Assembly: GCF_014646515.1 (NCBI RefSeq)
Contig: NZ_BMNK01000004.1
Location: forward strand, 52,719 to 116,718
Direction: 5' to 3'
Source of the DNA: Nonomuraea glycinis
Lineage (GTDB): Bacteria > Actinomycetota > Actinomycetes > Streptosporangiales > Streptosporangiaceae
Length of the DNA: 64,000 bases
The notes below the pieces were generated by a model. That model saw nothing but the letters and a program-made list of their open reading frames with translations, searched no databases and was not told the DNA's origin. Below are positions 40,976 to 49,475 of the stretch, piece after piece; the first letter of the stretch is position 1; each line of letters starts with the position of its first letter. A program made the position numbers and the translations under genes.

Positions 40976-42322
40976 ATGGTGAGCTTGCGGCGCGACCTGT
41001 CCGTGCGGACCCGGATGACACTGCTGTCCTGTGTCGTCATGACGCTGCTGTGCACGGCGCTGTCCGGGGTCATCCTGATGAGCGCCCACGGGCACGCCAC
41101 CGATGACCGCAGCGATCGCATTCTCCTCGCCGACGTGCACACGGTTCGCCAGATCCTGCGGGACCCGCTCCCCTCCGTGCTTCCCGACCACCGGATCGCG
41201 GTCCTCCAGGTGGTCGCCCCGGACGGCCGGATCGTGGCGGCGAACGCGCGGATGCTCGGCCACCCCCGGGTGGCCTCCTTCACCCCGCGCGGGCAGAGCG
41301 TGCGAGCGGACCAGATCATCTGTGATCTGCCGAGATTTCCGCACCGGTGCCTCATGGTCGTGGCCGTGAAGATCGACCGGCCCGGGGGCGAGTGGCTGAT
41401 CTACGGCGCCGATCCCGTCGTCGCGTGGTACGTCGATCTCTCGCTGCTGGCCGCCCTCCTGCTCGGATCCATGCTGCTGATCGGCGCCACGGCGATCGGC
41501 GCCTACCGCACGGTCAGCAGGACCCTCGACCCCGTGGACGCCATCAGTGCCGAGCTGGCCGAGATCGCCTCCACCGACCTCGGCCGCCGGGTGCCCGTAC
41601 CCGAGCACCGGGACGAGATCTGGACGCTGGCCGACACCGCGAACCGGACCCTCGCCCGGCTGGAGGCGACAGTCGAGCAGCAGCGGCGGTTCGCCTCCGA
41701 CGCCTCGCACGACCTGCGCAGTCCGCTCACCGCCATCCGCACCCAGGTGGAGGAGTCCCTGCTGCACCCGGACCAGGCGCACTGGCCCGCCACCGCGCGA
41801 GCGGTGCTGGCCGGCGTCGACCGGCTGGAGGCGATCGTCAGCGACCTGCTCACCCTCGCCCGGCTGGAGTCCGGGGCCGGGCGCGCCGACGACCGCCTGG
41901 ATCTGAGCGAGCTGGCCGGGTCCGAGCTGGCGCGCCGCGCGCCGCTGACGGGCGTGGAGGCCGACCTCCGGCCGGGCGTGCTCGTCCGCGGGGACCGGCT
42001 GGAGCTCGCCCGGCTGCTCACCAACCTCGTGGACAACGCCGCCCGCCACGCCACCTCCACCGTGACGGTCTCGGTCCGGCGCGAGGGCGACACGGCAGTG
42101 CTCGAAGTGACCGACGACGGCCCCGGCATCCCGCCCGGCCAGCGGGAGATCGTGTTCCAGCGCTTCGCCCGGCTGGACGCGGCCCGCAGCAAGGACAAGG
42201 GCGGCACCGGGCTCGGCCTGGCGATAGCCCGGGAAAGCGCCCGCCGCCACGGCGGCGAACTGAACGTCGAGGACTCGGCGAGCGGCGCGCGCCTCGTCCT
42301 CCGCATCCCACTGGCCTCGTGA
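40976..42322 (+). CDS. Sensor histidine kinase (HisKA/HATPase), orphan
   Basis: The 448-residue protein has two membrane segments (residues 15-37 and 155-178) around an extracytoplasmic sensor, a HAMP-like linker (SRTLDPVDAISAELAEIASTDLGRRV), the H-box FASDASHDLRSPLTAIRTQVE and HATPase motifs NLVDNAARHA, DDGPGIPPGQ and GGTGLGLAIARESARRHGG. No response regulator gene is adjacent, so it is an orphan here. GGAGGGG precedes the ATG. Confidence 0.92.
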   Translation: MVSLRRDLSVRTRMTLLSCVVMTLLCTALSGVILMSAHGHATDDRSDRILLADVHTVRQILRDPLPSVLPDHRIAVLQVVAPDGRIVAANARMLGHPRVASFTPRGQSVRADQIICDLPRFPHRCLMVVAVKIDRPGGEWLIYGADPVVAWYVDLSLLAALLLGSMLLIGATAIGAYRTVSRTLDPVDAISAELAEIASTDLGRRVPVPEHRDEIWTLADTANRTLARLEATVEQQRRFASDASHDLRSPLTAIRTQVEESLLHPDQAHWPATARAVLAGVDRLEAIVSDLLTLARLESGAGRADDRLDLSELAGSELARRAPLTGVEADLRPGVLVRGDRLELARLLTNLVDNAARHATSTVTVSVRREGDTAVLEVTDDGPGIPPGQREIVFQRFARLDAARSKDKGGTGLGLAIARESARRHGGELNVEDSASGARLVLRIPLAS

Positions 42323-42334
42323 GCGCCCTGCCCG

Positions 42335-42463
42335 TCACTGCTTCATGACGGGATTCATGCTTTTCCGTCCGCAGACGCCCTCATGATGCGGATTCGCGGT
42401 GTCGCGTCCGCAGACGCCCTCATGATGCGGACTCGTGGTGACCCGTCCGTGGACGGCCCTCAT
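42335..42463 (-). CDS. Small ORF of 42 aa with 39-bp repeats
   Basis: ATG at 42463 overlaps the MFS stop (ATGA). The frame encodes 42 residues including two copies of HHEGVCGR and ends MKQ. The underlying DNA repeats with period 39 (copies starting 42366, 42405 and a partial at 42444), a multiple of three. No homologue is known, and the ORF may be incidental to the repeat. Confidence 0.25.
   Translation of the reverse strand: MRAVHGRVTTSPHHEGVCGRDTANPHHEGVCGRKSMNPVMKQ
42366..42462. repeat. 39-bp direct repeat downstream of the MFS gene
   Basis: Copies beginning cgtccgcagacgccctcatg occur at 42366 and 42405, nearly identical for 33 bases, and a diverged third begins at 42444 and reaches the MFS stop codon. 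Confidence 0.9.
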
Positions 42464-43662
42464 GGCGCCGCGGTGCGGAGGTGGCGGTTCGTGGTGGCGA
42501 AGAGGGCGAGCAGGACGAGCCAGCCGCCGAGCGCGAGCGTGGTGGCCCGTGGGCCGAGGGCGGCGATCATGGCGCCGCCCAGCATGGTGCCGATCGACAG
42601 CGCGCCCATGGTGAGGGTCTGCACGGCGGCCGAGGTACGACCACGCAGCGGCTCGGGGGTGACGGTGAGCCGGTGGGTGCTGATGGCCACCGCGCAGATC
42701 GGCGCGATCACGGATTCGGCGGCGGCGACCAGGCCGAGTGACAGCGGCCCGGTGGCCACGGCGTACAGGGGGAACAGCAGGGCCTCCACCCACAGCATGG
42801 TCACCGCGATCGCGCCCAGGGGGAAGCGGCGCGCGGCCCGCTCGGCCAGGAGCGATCCGGCCAGGGCGCCCACCGCCGCGCCGCTGAAGATCAGGCCGAT
42901 CTGCACCGAGGTGGCCCCGACCCCCTGGGCGAGGGTGACGATGACCAGGTATCCGGCGCCGTACCGGAGGTTGTCGCCGGTCTGGACGAGGGCGAACAGG
43001 CGGATCACCGGCTGCCGCCACAGCCAGCCGACGCCTTCCCGGATCTCGGCGGTGACGCGGCCGGCGGGCGCGGCGGCGGGCCGCTCGCCCTGGAACGGCG
43101 CGCGCATCAGGCGGAGGGCGGCCGCGGAGGCGACGAACGAGACGGCGTTGACCACGAACGGCGCCGTCCGGCCGAGCTCGTGGACGAGGGCGGCGATCGA
43201 GGCGCCGCCCACCCGCAGTGTGTTCAGCGCCCCCTGGGTGACGCCGAGCGCGCGGGTGAGCCGGTCAGGTCCGACGATGGTCGGCAGGGCCGCGGTGCCG
43301 GCCGCTTCGAAGAGGGTGGTCAGGACGCCGGCCAGGGCGGCGACCGCGTACAGGTGGGGCAGGGTGAGCCGATCCAGCCACAGGGCGAGGGCGACGCCGC
43401 CGGCGAGGGCGGCGCGGCCGAGCTCGCACCAGATCATGGTGCGCCGGCGGTCCCAGCGGTCCGCGAGCGCGCCCGCGACCAGGCCGAACAGGAGGTAGGA
43501 GGCGGTGTTGAGGCCGAGGACGAAACCGCTCTGCCCGGACGAGCCGGTCATCGCCAGCACGAGCAGCAGGAAGGCGAAGTCCTGGATGTGGTCGCCGGCG
43601 GAGGAGATGACGCGGCCGGAGAGAAGCAGGGTGAAGTTTCTGTCCCGTCGAAGGGGGATCAT
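42460..43662 (-). CDS. Major facilitator superfamily transporter
   Basis: The 400-residue integral membrane protein starts MIPLRRDRNFTLLLSGRVISSAGDHIQDFAFLLLVLAM and includes the MFS motif ALADRWDRRRTMIW between helices 2 and 3; 10-12 membrane segments are visible. It resembles the macrolide/multidrug efflux-type (DHA3/MefA-like) MFS proteins. The ATG at 43662 follows GGAG. Substrate unknown. Confidence 0.9.
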   Translation of the reverse strand: MIPLRRDRNFTLLLSGRVISSAGDHIQDFAFLLLVLAMTGSSGQSGFVLGLNTASYLLFGLVAGALADRWDRRRTMIWCELGRAALAGGVALALWLDRLTLPHLYAVAALAGVLTTLFEAAGTAALPTIVGPDRLTRALGVTQGALNTLRVGGASIAALVHELGRTAPFVVNAVSFVASAAALRLMRAPFQGERPAAAPAGRVTAEIREGVGWLWRQPVIRLFALVQTGDNLRYGAGYLVIVTLAQGVGATSVQIGLIFSGAAVGALAGSLLAERAARRFPLGAIAVTMLWVEALLFPLYAVATGPLSLGLVAAAESVIAPICAVAISTHRLTVTPEPLRGRTSAAVQTLTMGALSIGTMLGGAMIAALGPRATTLALGGWLVLLALFATTNRHLRTAAP

Positions 43663-43914
43663 GCGATGACGCTCCGTTACCGAATGCGGACACAAGGATG
43701 GCGATGCCTCGTGCCGGGCGCTATTCGATCGGAGCGGTGCGCATGGGGCGGAGGTTAGCAGCGCGGGTGCGCGGGCCGCGACTGGTTTCCGGGCTCCGAA
43801 TGATCTACCTGCCGCTGTGGGATCCAGGGGAGTTCGGGACGGCTGATCACGGTCACCGGCCCGGATCGAGGGGAAGCCTCACAAGACATACCCCGATGAA
43901 GGGAAATGCCGGAC
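43663..43914. other. Gap between MFS and DUF4342 genes
   Basis: The 252-base divergent gap contains no supported gene. It must hold the promoters of both neighbours; I could not pick out convincing -35/-10 pairs or a DosR-like box. Confidence 0.3.
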
Positions 43915-44244
43915 ATGACCGTCACCAGGGAAGAGACGAAAGTTCACGGCCCGGAACTGGCCGAGAAGGTGAAGAAGCTCATCCATGAGGGGAACGTGCG
44001 CCGGATCATCGTCAAGGACTCCCACGGGCACACCGTGCTGGAGGTGCCGGTCACCGTCGGCGTGGGCGCGTTCATCCTCGCGCCGGTCATCACCGCCGTC
44101 AGCGCCCTGGCGGCGCTGGCGGCGGAGTGGAACATCCAGATAGACCGGACCGGCGACGGCGCGACCGGGCCGGAGAACGAGATTATCGGCGGCTCGGGAT
44201 CACGGCCAGCGGGCACGGCGAACGATGGAGCAAGCCCTGGCTGA
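43915..44244 (+). CDS. DUF4342 family protein
   Basis: The 109-residue protein has an N-terminal EELAEKVKKLIHEGNVRRIIVKDSHGHTVLEVPVTVGVGAFILAPVITAVSALAALAA-like stretch, the DUF4342 pattern of a small amphipathic domain followed by a hydrophobic segment. ATG 43915 is ten bases after GAAGGGA. It overlaps the convergent USP gene by 62 bases at the 3' end. Role unknown; it borders the dormancy island. Confidence 0.85.
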   Translation: MTVTREETKVHGPELAEKVKKLIHEGNVRRIIVKDSHGHTVLEVPVTVGVGAFILAPVITAVSALAALAAEWNIQIDRTGDGATGPENEIIGGSGSRPAGTANDGASPG

Positions 44245-45004
44245 CCGAGCCGAGCACCAGCCCCGCGAACGTGCCCCGCCCGCGTGACCCGACCACCAGC
44301 AGGTCGGCGCCCGTCGCGGCCTCACGCAGCGCTTCCACGGGGTGCCCCTGCACGATCTCCTCCACCACGTTCACGCCGGGGTGGCGTTCGCGCTGCCCGG
44401 CGAGGGCCTCCTGCACCATCAGCCGCTCGGCGCCCTCGTCGGTCGGCTCCGGCCCCGGCCAGGTCCAGGCGTAGACCACCCGCAGCCGGGTGCCGCGCAG
44501 TTCGGCCTCGGCGAAGGCGAAGTCCAGCACCCCCTGCGAGGCCGGCGACCCGTCGATGCCCGCCACGATCTCACCCCGCGGCAGCGACGGCAGCTCGCTC
44601 ACCAGCACCACGTCGCAGGCGGCCCGCCCGGCCACACCGTGGGCGACGGAGCCGACCAGCATGCCGCGCACGCCGCCCAGCCCGTGGCTGCCGATGACCA
44701 GCAGCTCGGCCTCCTCGCTCACGGCGATCAGGGCGGCGCGCGGGTCGCCGGGCAGCAGGGCCGTCTCCACGGTGAGCTGCGCCTGCTCGGCGCGGGCGCG
44801 GTCCTCGGCCGCCGCCAGCACGGACTGGCCGCCCTGCCGCATCCATCTGGCCACCTCGGCGTAGCGACCGGTGTCGGTGCCGGCCGCCCACTCGGTGATG
44901 GCATGCGTGATCTTCAACGGCGCCTTGCGCAGCGCCGCCTCCTTGGCCGCCCAGGCCACGGCCTCCAGCCCCGCGTGCGATCCGTCGACGCCCACTACGA
45001 TCAT
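44183..45004 (-). CDS. Universal stress protein, two USP domains
   Basis: The 273-residue protein contains tandem UspA domains: MIVVGVDGSHAGLEAVAWAAKEA with the ATP-binding VIGSHGLGGVRGMLVGSVAHGVAGRA, then IVAGIDGSPASQGVLDFAF with VVGSRGRGTFAGLVLGSVSQGLLHRSPCPLAVI. The G-2x-G-9x-G(S/T) nucleotide motif is intact in both. It is divergent from devR and shares a DosR-like box with it. Confidence 0.95.
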   Translation of the reverse strand: MIVVGVDGSHAGLEAVAWAAKEAALRKAPLKITHAITEWAAGTDTGRYAEVARWMRQGGQSVLAAAEDRARAEQAQLTVETALLPGDPRAALIAVSEEAELLVIGSHGLGGVRGMLVGSVAHGVAGRAACDVVLVSELPSLPRGEIVAGIDGSPASQGVLDFAFAEAELRGTRLRVVYAWTWPGPEPTDEGAERLMVQEALAGQRERHPGVNVVEEIVQGHPVEALREAATGADLLVVGSRGRGTFAGLVLGSVSQGLLHRSPCPLAVIPSRR

Positions 45005-45085
45005 GTGTCTACCCCTCTTTCCTCAGCTGTTCCCGAGCCTATGCCCCGGAGATCCACGATCTGGCGGAGCCCTACGACCTCGGCC

Positions 45086-45104
45086 GAAGGGACTTTGGTC
45101 TCTT
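45086..45104. promoter_or_regulatory. DosR-like box between USP and devR
   Basis: GAAGGGACTTTGGTCTCTT matches the DosR consensus core GGGACTWWAGTCCC with one central and one arm difference. It is 35 bases from devR and about 82 from the USP start, so it could serve both. Confidence 0.75.
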
Positions 45105-45138
45105 CCCTGCGGCGAAACCAGTGACTACGGTCGTGAGC

Positions 45139-45780
45139 ATGATTCGGGTGTTCCTTGTCGACGATCATGAGGTGGTCCGGCGTGGCGTCGCCGCCCTCCT
45201 TGACTCAGAGGACGACATAGAGGTCATCGGCGAGGCGGGCACGGCGGAGTCCGCGATCGCCCGCATCCCCGCGCTCAAGCCGGACGTGGCCGTGCTCGAC
45301 GTGCGGCTGCCCGACGGTAATGGGGTGGACGTGTGCCGTGAGGTGCGCTCCAAGGTGCCGGGGCTGGCCTGCCTGATGCTGACCTCCTACACCGACGACG
45401 AGGCGCTGTTCAACGCGGTGATGGCGGGCGCGGCCGGCTACGTGCTCAAGCAGATCCACGGCTCGGACCTGGTCGGCGCGGTCCGCACGGTGGCCTCCGG
45501 GCAGTCGCTGCTCGACCCGCAGACCACCGCCTCGATGCTGCAGCGGCTGCGGGACCGGTCGGCCAAGCAGGACCCGCTGGCCGCGCTGTCGGATCAGGAG
45601 CGCACCATCCTCGACCTGATCGGCGAAGGACTGACGAACCGGCAGATCGGCGAGCGGATGTTCCTGGCCGAGAAGACGGTCAAGAACTATGTGTCCAACC
45701 TGCTGTCCAAACTGAACATGCAGCGCCGTACCCAGGCCGCGGCCCTGTCGGCCCGGCTGCGCGCCGACCGGCGCGACTGA
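45139..45780 (+). CDS. devR: DevR/DosR-type response regulator
   Basis: The 213-residue protein has a receiver ([21 protein letters not shown]) with the acceptor Asp54 in [16 protein letters not shown], the same number as in mycobacterial DosR, and a LuxR-type DNA-binding domain ([33 protein letters not shown]). The [11 protein letters not shown] recognition helix is nearly that of DosR, so similar DNA boxes are expected. ATG 45139 is chosen over GTG 45121. The cognate kinase is encoded convergently next door. Confidence 0.94.
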   Translation: MIRVFLVDDHEVVRRGVAALLDSEDDIEVIGEAGTAESAIARIPALKPDVAVLDVRLPDGNGVDVCREVRSKVPGLACLMLTSYTDDEALFNAVMAGAAGYVLKQIHGSDLVGAVRTVASGQSLLDPQTTASMLQRLRDRSAKQDPLAALSDQERTILDLIGEGLTNRQIGERMFLAEKTVKNYVSNLLSKLNMQRRTQAAALSARLRADRRD

Positions 45781-45811
45781 GCTCACCTGCGCGCCACCGG
45801 CACAACTGAGC

Positions 45812-47500
45812 TCACAGCGGGACGGCCCAGCTGAGCACCGTGCCTCCCGTCTCGGGAGAGGTGACGGCGAAGGAGCCGCCCAGCCCGGTCGCCCGCTCCT
45901 CCAGGTTGCGCAGCCCGCTGCGCCTGCCCTCGCGCGGCAGCCCCACACCGTCGTCCTGTACGGTCAGCGCGAGCTCGTCGCCCGACACCTCCACCGCCAC
46001 GCTCGCCTTGGCGGCCTTGGCATGGCGCACCACGTTGGACAGCGCCTCGCGCAGGACGGCGAGCAGCTGCTCGGCGATCTCGTCGGGCACCCGGTTGTCC
46101 AGCTGGCCCTCCATCCGCAGGCCGGGCATGAAGCCCAGGTGACCGCGGGCGGACTCGACCAGCTCGACGATCTGCGCGCGCAGGCCGGGCCCGGCCGGGC
46201 CCGCCGGGCTCTGCAGGGCGAAGATGGTCGAGCGGATCTGCCGAATGGTCTCGTCGAGCTCGTTGATGGCGTGCTGCAGCCGGTTGGACGCCTCCGGCCT
46301 GTCCACCAGCCGGACCGCGCTCATCAAGGTCATGGCGATGGCGAACAGGCGCTGGATGACGACGTCGTGCAGGTCCTTGGCGATGCGGTCGCGGTCTTCG
46401 AGCAGGCCGAGCCGTTCGGCGTCGCGGCGGGTCTCGGCCAGCTCCAGCGCGATGGCCGCCTGACCGGCGAACGCCTCCAGCATGCGCAGGTCAGCGCCGC
46501 TGAAGGGCAGCCGGCCCGACCGCTTGGCCAGCGCCAGCACGCCGCGCACGCTGGTGCCGGAGCCGAGCGGGATGAGCAGCTCGGGGCCGTAGCCGAGGTC
46601 GCGCAGCGGGCAGTCACCGTCGTGCAGTTCGTCCGCGGAGGCGGCCTGCCCGCTGGTGTAGACCCGCCCGGCCGCCGTCGCCTGCACATCGAAGGTGAGC
46701 TCGATCGTCTCCCCGCCGGCCTCCCCCTCGGCGAAGTCCACGCCCAGCACCCCGCCGCTCTCCTCCGGCAGCAGCACCTGGACGAGGTCGGCGTCGGTCA
46801 TCTGCTGGGCGCGGCGGGCCATCATGGTGAGCACCTGGTGCGGTGCGGCGCCGGACAGCAGGCTGGTGGTGATCTCGGCGGAGGCCTGCAGCCACTGCTC
46901 GCGCCGGCGGGTCTCTTCGTAGAGGCGGGCGTTCTCGACGGCAACCCCGGCCGCGGTGGCCAGCGCGATGACGATGGCCTCGTCCTCCTCGTCGAACTCT
47001 CCCCCGCCGCGCTTCTCCGTCAGATAGAGGTTGCCGAAGACCTCCTCGCGCACCCTGATGGGCACGCCGAGGAAGGTGCCCATCGGCGGGTGTCCGGGCG
47101 GGAAGCCGTAGGACTCGGGGTGGTCGGAGATCCGGCCCATGCGCAGCGGGCGCGCGTCCTTGATCAGCAGCCCGAGCAGGCCGAGCCCGTGCGGCCAGTG
47201 CTCGATCTTGGCGATCTCCTCCTCGCTCAGCCCGACCGGGATGAACTGCACGAGCGTGCTCTCCTGCCCGACCACGCCCAGCGCGCCGTAACTGGCGTCC
47301 ACGAGCTTGGTGGCGGTCGCCACGATGCGGCGCAGCACGGTCGCCAGGTCGAGATCACTGCCCACCGAGACCACGGCTTCGAGCAGGGCGTGCACGCGGT
47401 CCCGGGTGGCGAGCACGGTGTTGAGCCGGACCTGCAGCTCGGCCAGCAGGTCGTCCAGCCGCATGTGGGGGATCAGCGGGCTCTGCTCGCTCTCCGTCAT
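45812..47500 (-). CDS. devS: DevS/DosT-type GAF sensor histidine kinase
   Basis: The 562-residue soluble kinase has GAF-A (about residues 45-205), GAF-B (220-370), a HisKA_3 H-box (DRDRIAKDLHDVVIQRLFAIAMTLMS) and HATPase_c (LREALSNVVRHAKAAKASV, GLRNLEERATGLGG). GAF-A keeps GHPPMGTFLGVPIRVREEVFGNLYLTEKRGGG; His137 corresponds to the proximal heme ligand of M. tuberculosis DevS (His149). It therefore probably senses oxygen, NO or CO through heme and phosphorylates DevR. Confidence 0.93.
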   Translation of the reverse strand: MTESEQSPLIPHMRLDDLLAELQVRLNTVLATRDRVHALLEAVVSVGSDLDLATVLRRIVATATKLVDASYGALGVVGQESTLVQFIPVGLSEEEIAKIEHWPHGLGLLGLLIKDARPLRMGRISDHPESYGFPPGHPPMGTFLGVPIRVREEVFGNLYLTEKRGGGEFDEEDEAIVIALATAAGVAVENARLYEETRRREQWLQASAEITTSLLSGAAPHQVLTMMARRAQQMTDADLVQVLLPEESGGVLGVDFAEGEAGGETIELTFDVQATAAGRVYTSGQAASADELHDGDCPLRDLGYGPELLIPLGSGTSVRGVLALAKRSGRLPFSGADLRMLEAFAGQAAIALELAETRRDAERLGLLEDRDRIAKDLHDVVIQRLFAIAMTLMSAVRLVDRPEASNRLQHAINELDETIRQIRSTIFALQSPAGPAGPGLRAQIVELVESARGHLGFMPGLRMEGQLDNRVPDEIAEQLLAVLREALSNVVRHAKAAKASVAVEVSGDELALTVQDDGVGLPREGRRSGLRNLEERATGLGGSFAVTSPETGGTVLSWAVPL

Positions 47501-47563
47501 ACGGACCAGTCTCGCACCCGTGCCTGCCGCCGCCCACCCCAGCTCGGTGGGCGGGAAGCCCGC

Positions 47564-48538
47564 TCACTCCGTCAGGTCGGACAGGGGCCGCCGGACGGAG
47601 TTCGTGTCCTCGAAGGTGATGCCGAGCCGCATGATCATCTGCGGGAACTCGCCGGAGCACAGCTCCTGGCGCAGGAACTCGCGCAGGTGGCCCAGCTCCA
47701 GCACCTGGGTGTGGAAGGCGGCGCTGACGCCGTAGGCGCTGGCGTGCAGCAGGACGCGCTGCAGCGCCTCCCCGGCGGCGATCCAGTCCCGCCTGCTGTC
47801 GCCGGAGGTGGTGAGCATCGCCACGACCCCGGCCGACGTCTGCGTGCTCTGGTCCCCCTCGCCGCCCCAGTCGTGACGCCAGGCGTAGTCGCGCTGCGCG
47901 AAGCGCGGGTCGGTGCGCACCGGCTCGCGCGGGTAGCCCTCGGCCGGCACCCCGTCCTGGCGCGAGCTGCCCGGGGGCCGGGCCCAGCGGATCACCTCCA
48001 GGCTGAACCGCCGGTCCGCGGACTGCACCCCCTGGGCGGCCCTGGTGAGCGAGGCGAGGACCTCCACCGCCTGCGGCGATCTGACCGGCGTGAGCTTGGC
48101 CCCCTCGCCGGCGGCGTCCTTGACCAGCGCGTCGATCAGCCGGTCCGGCACCGGAAGGCCGACGAATCCGGCCCGGTGGGTGCGCCGCCGCTCGATCTCG
48201 GCGCTGAGCAGCCGGGTGCGCTTGTCAGGCTCGATCGCTGCCCCCGCCCTGACGGTCGCCAGCAGCGCCGGTTTGTCGGGGTCGGGCAGGATCCGCACCA
48301 CCTGCTCGAATCCGGCCCGGCGCAGCGCCGTACGCATCGTGAACAGCGCTGCGCCGCAGCTGATCAGCAGTTCCCTGCCGCCCTCGTCGCTCACCCGCAG
48401 CTTCCTGTCCGTGTCCGCGCGCAGGCTGATCTCCTCGGGCGACACGGCGAAGCTCCAGGGCTGCGTGTTGTGCACCGAAGGAGCCCAGCGGGCGGCCTCC
48501 ACGGCCGCGTCCAGGGCGTGCGTTGTCGTAGCGGTCAT
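47564..48538 (-). CDS. Acg-family nitroreductase-like protein
   Basis: The 324-residue protein starts MTATTTHALDAAVEAARWAPSVHNTQPWSFAV, the FMN-binding nitroreductase pattern (APSVHNTQPW) of the Acg family, whose mycobacterial members (Rv2032, Rv3131) belong to the DosR regulon. The C-terminus has LLHASAYGVSAAFHTQVLE. These proteins bind and may sequester FMN. GGAGG precedes the ATG at 48538, and a DosR-like box lies about 90 bases upstream. Confidence 0.92.
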   Translation of the reverse strand: MTATTTHALDAAVEAARWAPSVHNTQPWSFAVSPEEISLRADTDRKLRVSDEGGRELLISCGAALFTMRTALRRAGFEQVVRILPDPDKPALLATVRAGAAIEPDKRTRLLSAEIERRRTHRAGFVGLPVPDRLIDALVKDAAGEGAKLTPVRSPQAVEVLASLTRAAQGVQSADRRFSLEVIRWARPPGSSRQDGVPAEGYPREPVRTDPRFAQRDYAWRHDWGGEGDQSTQTSAGVVAMLTTSGDSRRDWIAAGEALQRVLLHASAYGVSAAFHTQVLELGHLREFLRQELCSGEFPQMIMRLGITFEDTNSVRRPLSDLTE

Positions 48539-48623
48539 CTCCCCCACCTCCAACGAGACGATGTGTCTCCAGCTCACCACGTCGAGTGAGGCGTACGTGA
48601 GTGCCGAAGGTCCCGCGCGGGCC

Positions 48624-48640
48624 AGGCCATAGGCCCCGAA
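48624..48640. promoter_or_regulatory. DosR-like box upstream of the nitroreductase gene
   Basis: Read on the minus strand the site is TTCGGGGCCTATGGCCT, matching TTSGGGACTWWAGTCCC at most positions. A second weaker GGGACCTTCGGCAC lies at 48602-48615. The whole 48539-48729 gap otherwise contains no gene. Confidence 0.6.
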
Positions 48641-48729
48641 AGCGCAGGTCAGGACGCGCTCGGGAGTGCCGAAGCCGATGCCCCCGTCAGGGGCGGGGCA
48701 TCGGCTCGGCGGTGGTTCGGGTGGAGCTC

Positions 48730-49386
48730 TCACATCAGGGGCGGGACGATCATCAGGTCCTGCTGGTCGTAGGTGATCCCGGAGACGACGTCCACCACGC
48801 CCTCCACGCCGCGGATCGTCTCCACCAGGGCGATGGCCCGCGAGTTCCAGGTGACGTGCCCGCCGATGGTGACCACGCCCCCGTCGATCTCGACGGTGAA
48901 CGCGCCGAGGTCCGGGAGCAGCCCGCGGATCTCCGCCTCCAGCTCGGCGGCCGGCCGGGTGAAGACCCGCAGCACGTCGCGCTGGTGCACGGTGCCGACG
49001 ATGCGCCCGGTCGCCGGGTCGATGACGGGCAGCTGCTTGATGTGCTTGTCGTGCATCAGGCGCGCGGCCTCCCGGACCGGCGTCCCGGGGGTCACCGTGA
49101 TTGCCGGTGTGGTCATGAGTTGCACCGCGGTGACCCCCGCGGCCTTCTCGCGCTCCTGCCGCGACCTGCGCGACTCGAAGATCGAGACGCTGTGCCGTAC
49201 CTGATCCGTCTCCTTGAGCAGCAGATCGTCCTCGGAGACGACGCCGACCGGCCAGCGGTCGGCGTCGATCACGGTGACCGAGCCGACGGCGTAACGCTTC
49301 ATCGCGCCGATGATGTCGCCGAAGGACGCCTCCTTCAGCACGGCTATGGCCACGCGCCCCATCACGTCCTTGACCTGGATCGCCAT
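48730..49386 (-). CDS. CBS-domain pair with C-terminal BON domain
   Basis: The 218-residue protein has two CBS motifs (MAIQVKDVMGRVAIAVLKEASFGDIIGAMKRYAVGSVTVIDADRWPVGVVSEDDLLL and LMTTPAITVTPGTPVREAARLMHDKHIKQLPVIDPATGRIVGTVHQRDVLR) and a BON domain (FTVEIDGGVVTIGGHVTWNSRAIALVETIRGVEGVVDVVSGI). It is like Hrp1 of the DosR regulon plus a BON tail, and may bind adenine nucleotides. Two DosR-like boxes precede the ATG at 49386. Confidence 0.93.
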   Translation of the reverse strand: MAIQVKDVMGRVAIAVLKEASFGDIIGAMKRYAVGSVTVIDADRWPVGVVSEDDLLLKETDQVRHSVSIFESRRSRQEREKAAGVTAVQLMTTPAITVTPGTPVREAARLMHDKHIKQLPVIDPATGRIVGTVHQRDVLRVFTRPAAELEAEIRGLLPDLGAFTVEIDGGVVTIGGHVTWNSRAIALVETIRGVEGVVDVVSGITYDQQDLMIVPPLM

Positions 49387-49440
49387 GATCTCCACCTCTC
49401 TCTCGTCTCCCAGCCTGCGCCGCGGTGGTCGGCGGTGGCA

Positions 49441-49475
49441 GCGGCTAAGGTCCCGCCCGGTCCGGTCTTTGGTCC
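49441..49475. promoter_or_regulatory. Two DosR-like boxes upstream of the CBS-BON gene
   Basis: Box 1 (49441-49454) reads GGGACCTTAGCCGC on the minus strand. Box 2 (49462-49475) is CCGGTCTTTGGTCC on the plus strand. They are 21 bases apart, two DNA turns, 55-90 bases before the CBS gene, and abut the stop of the USP gene. Confidence 0.65.

Noticed and set aside
47501..47563. DosR box upstream of devS
   Set aside because: GAGACTGGTCC resembles the core but lacks two central bases, so the half-sites are out of register.
46022..48589. An 855-codon plus-strand frame opposite devS and the nitroreductase
   Set aside because: Both minus-strand genes have full domain structure and ribosome sites; this frame spans both and matches nothing.
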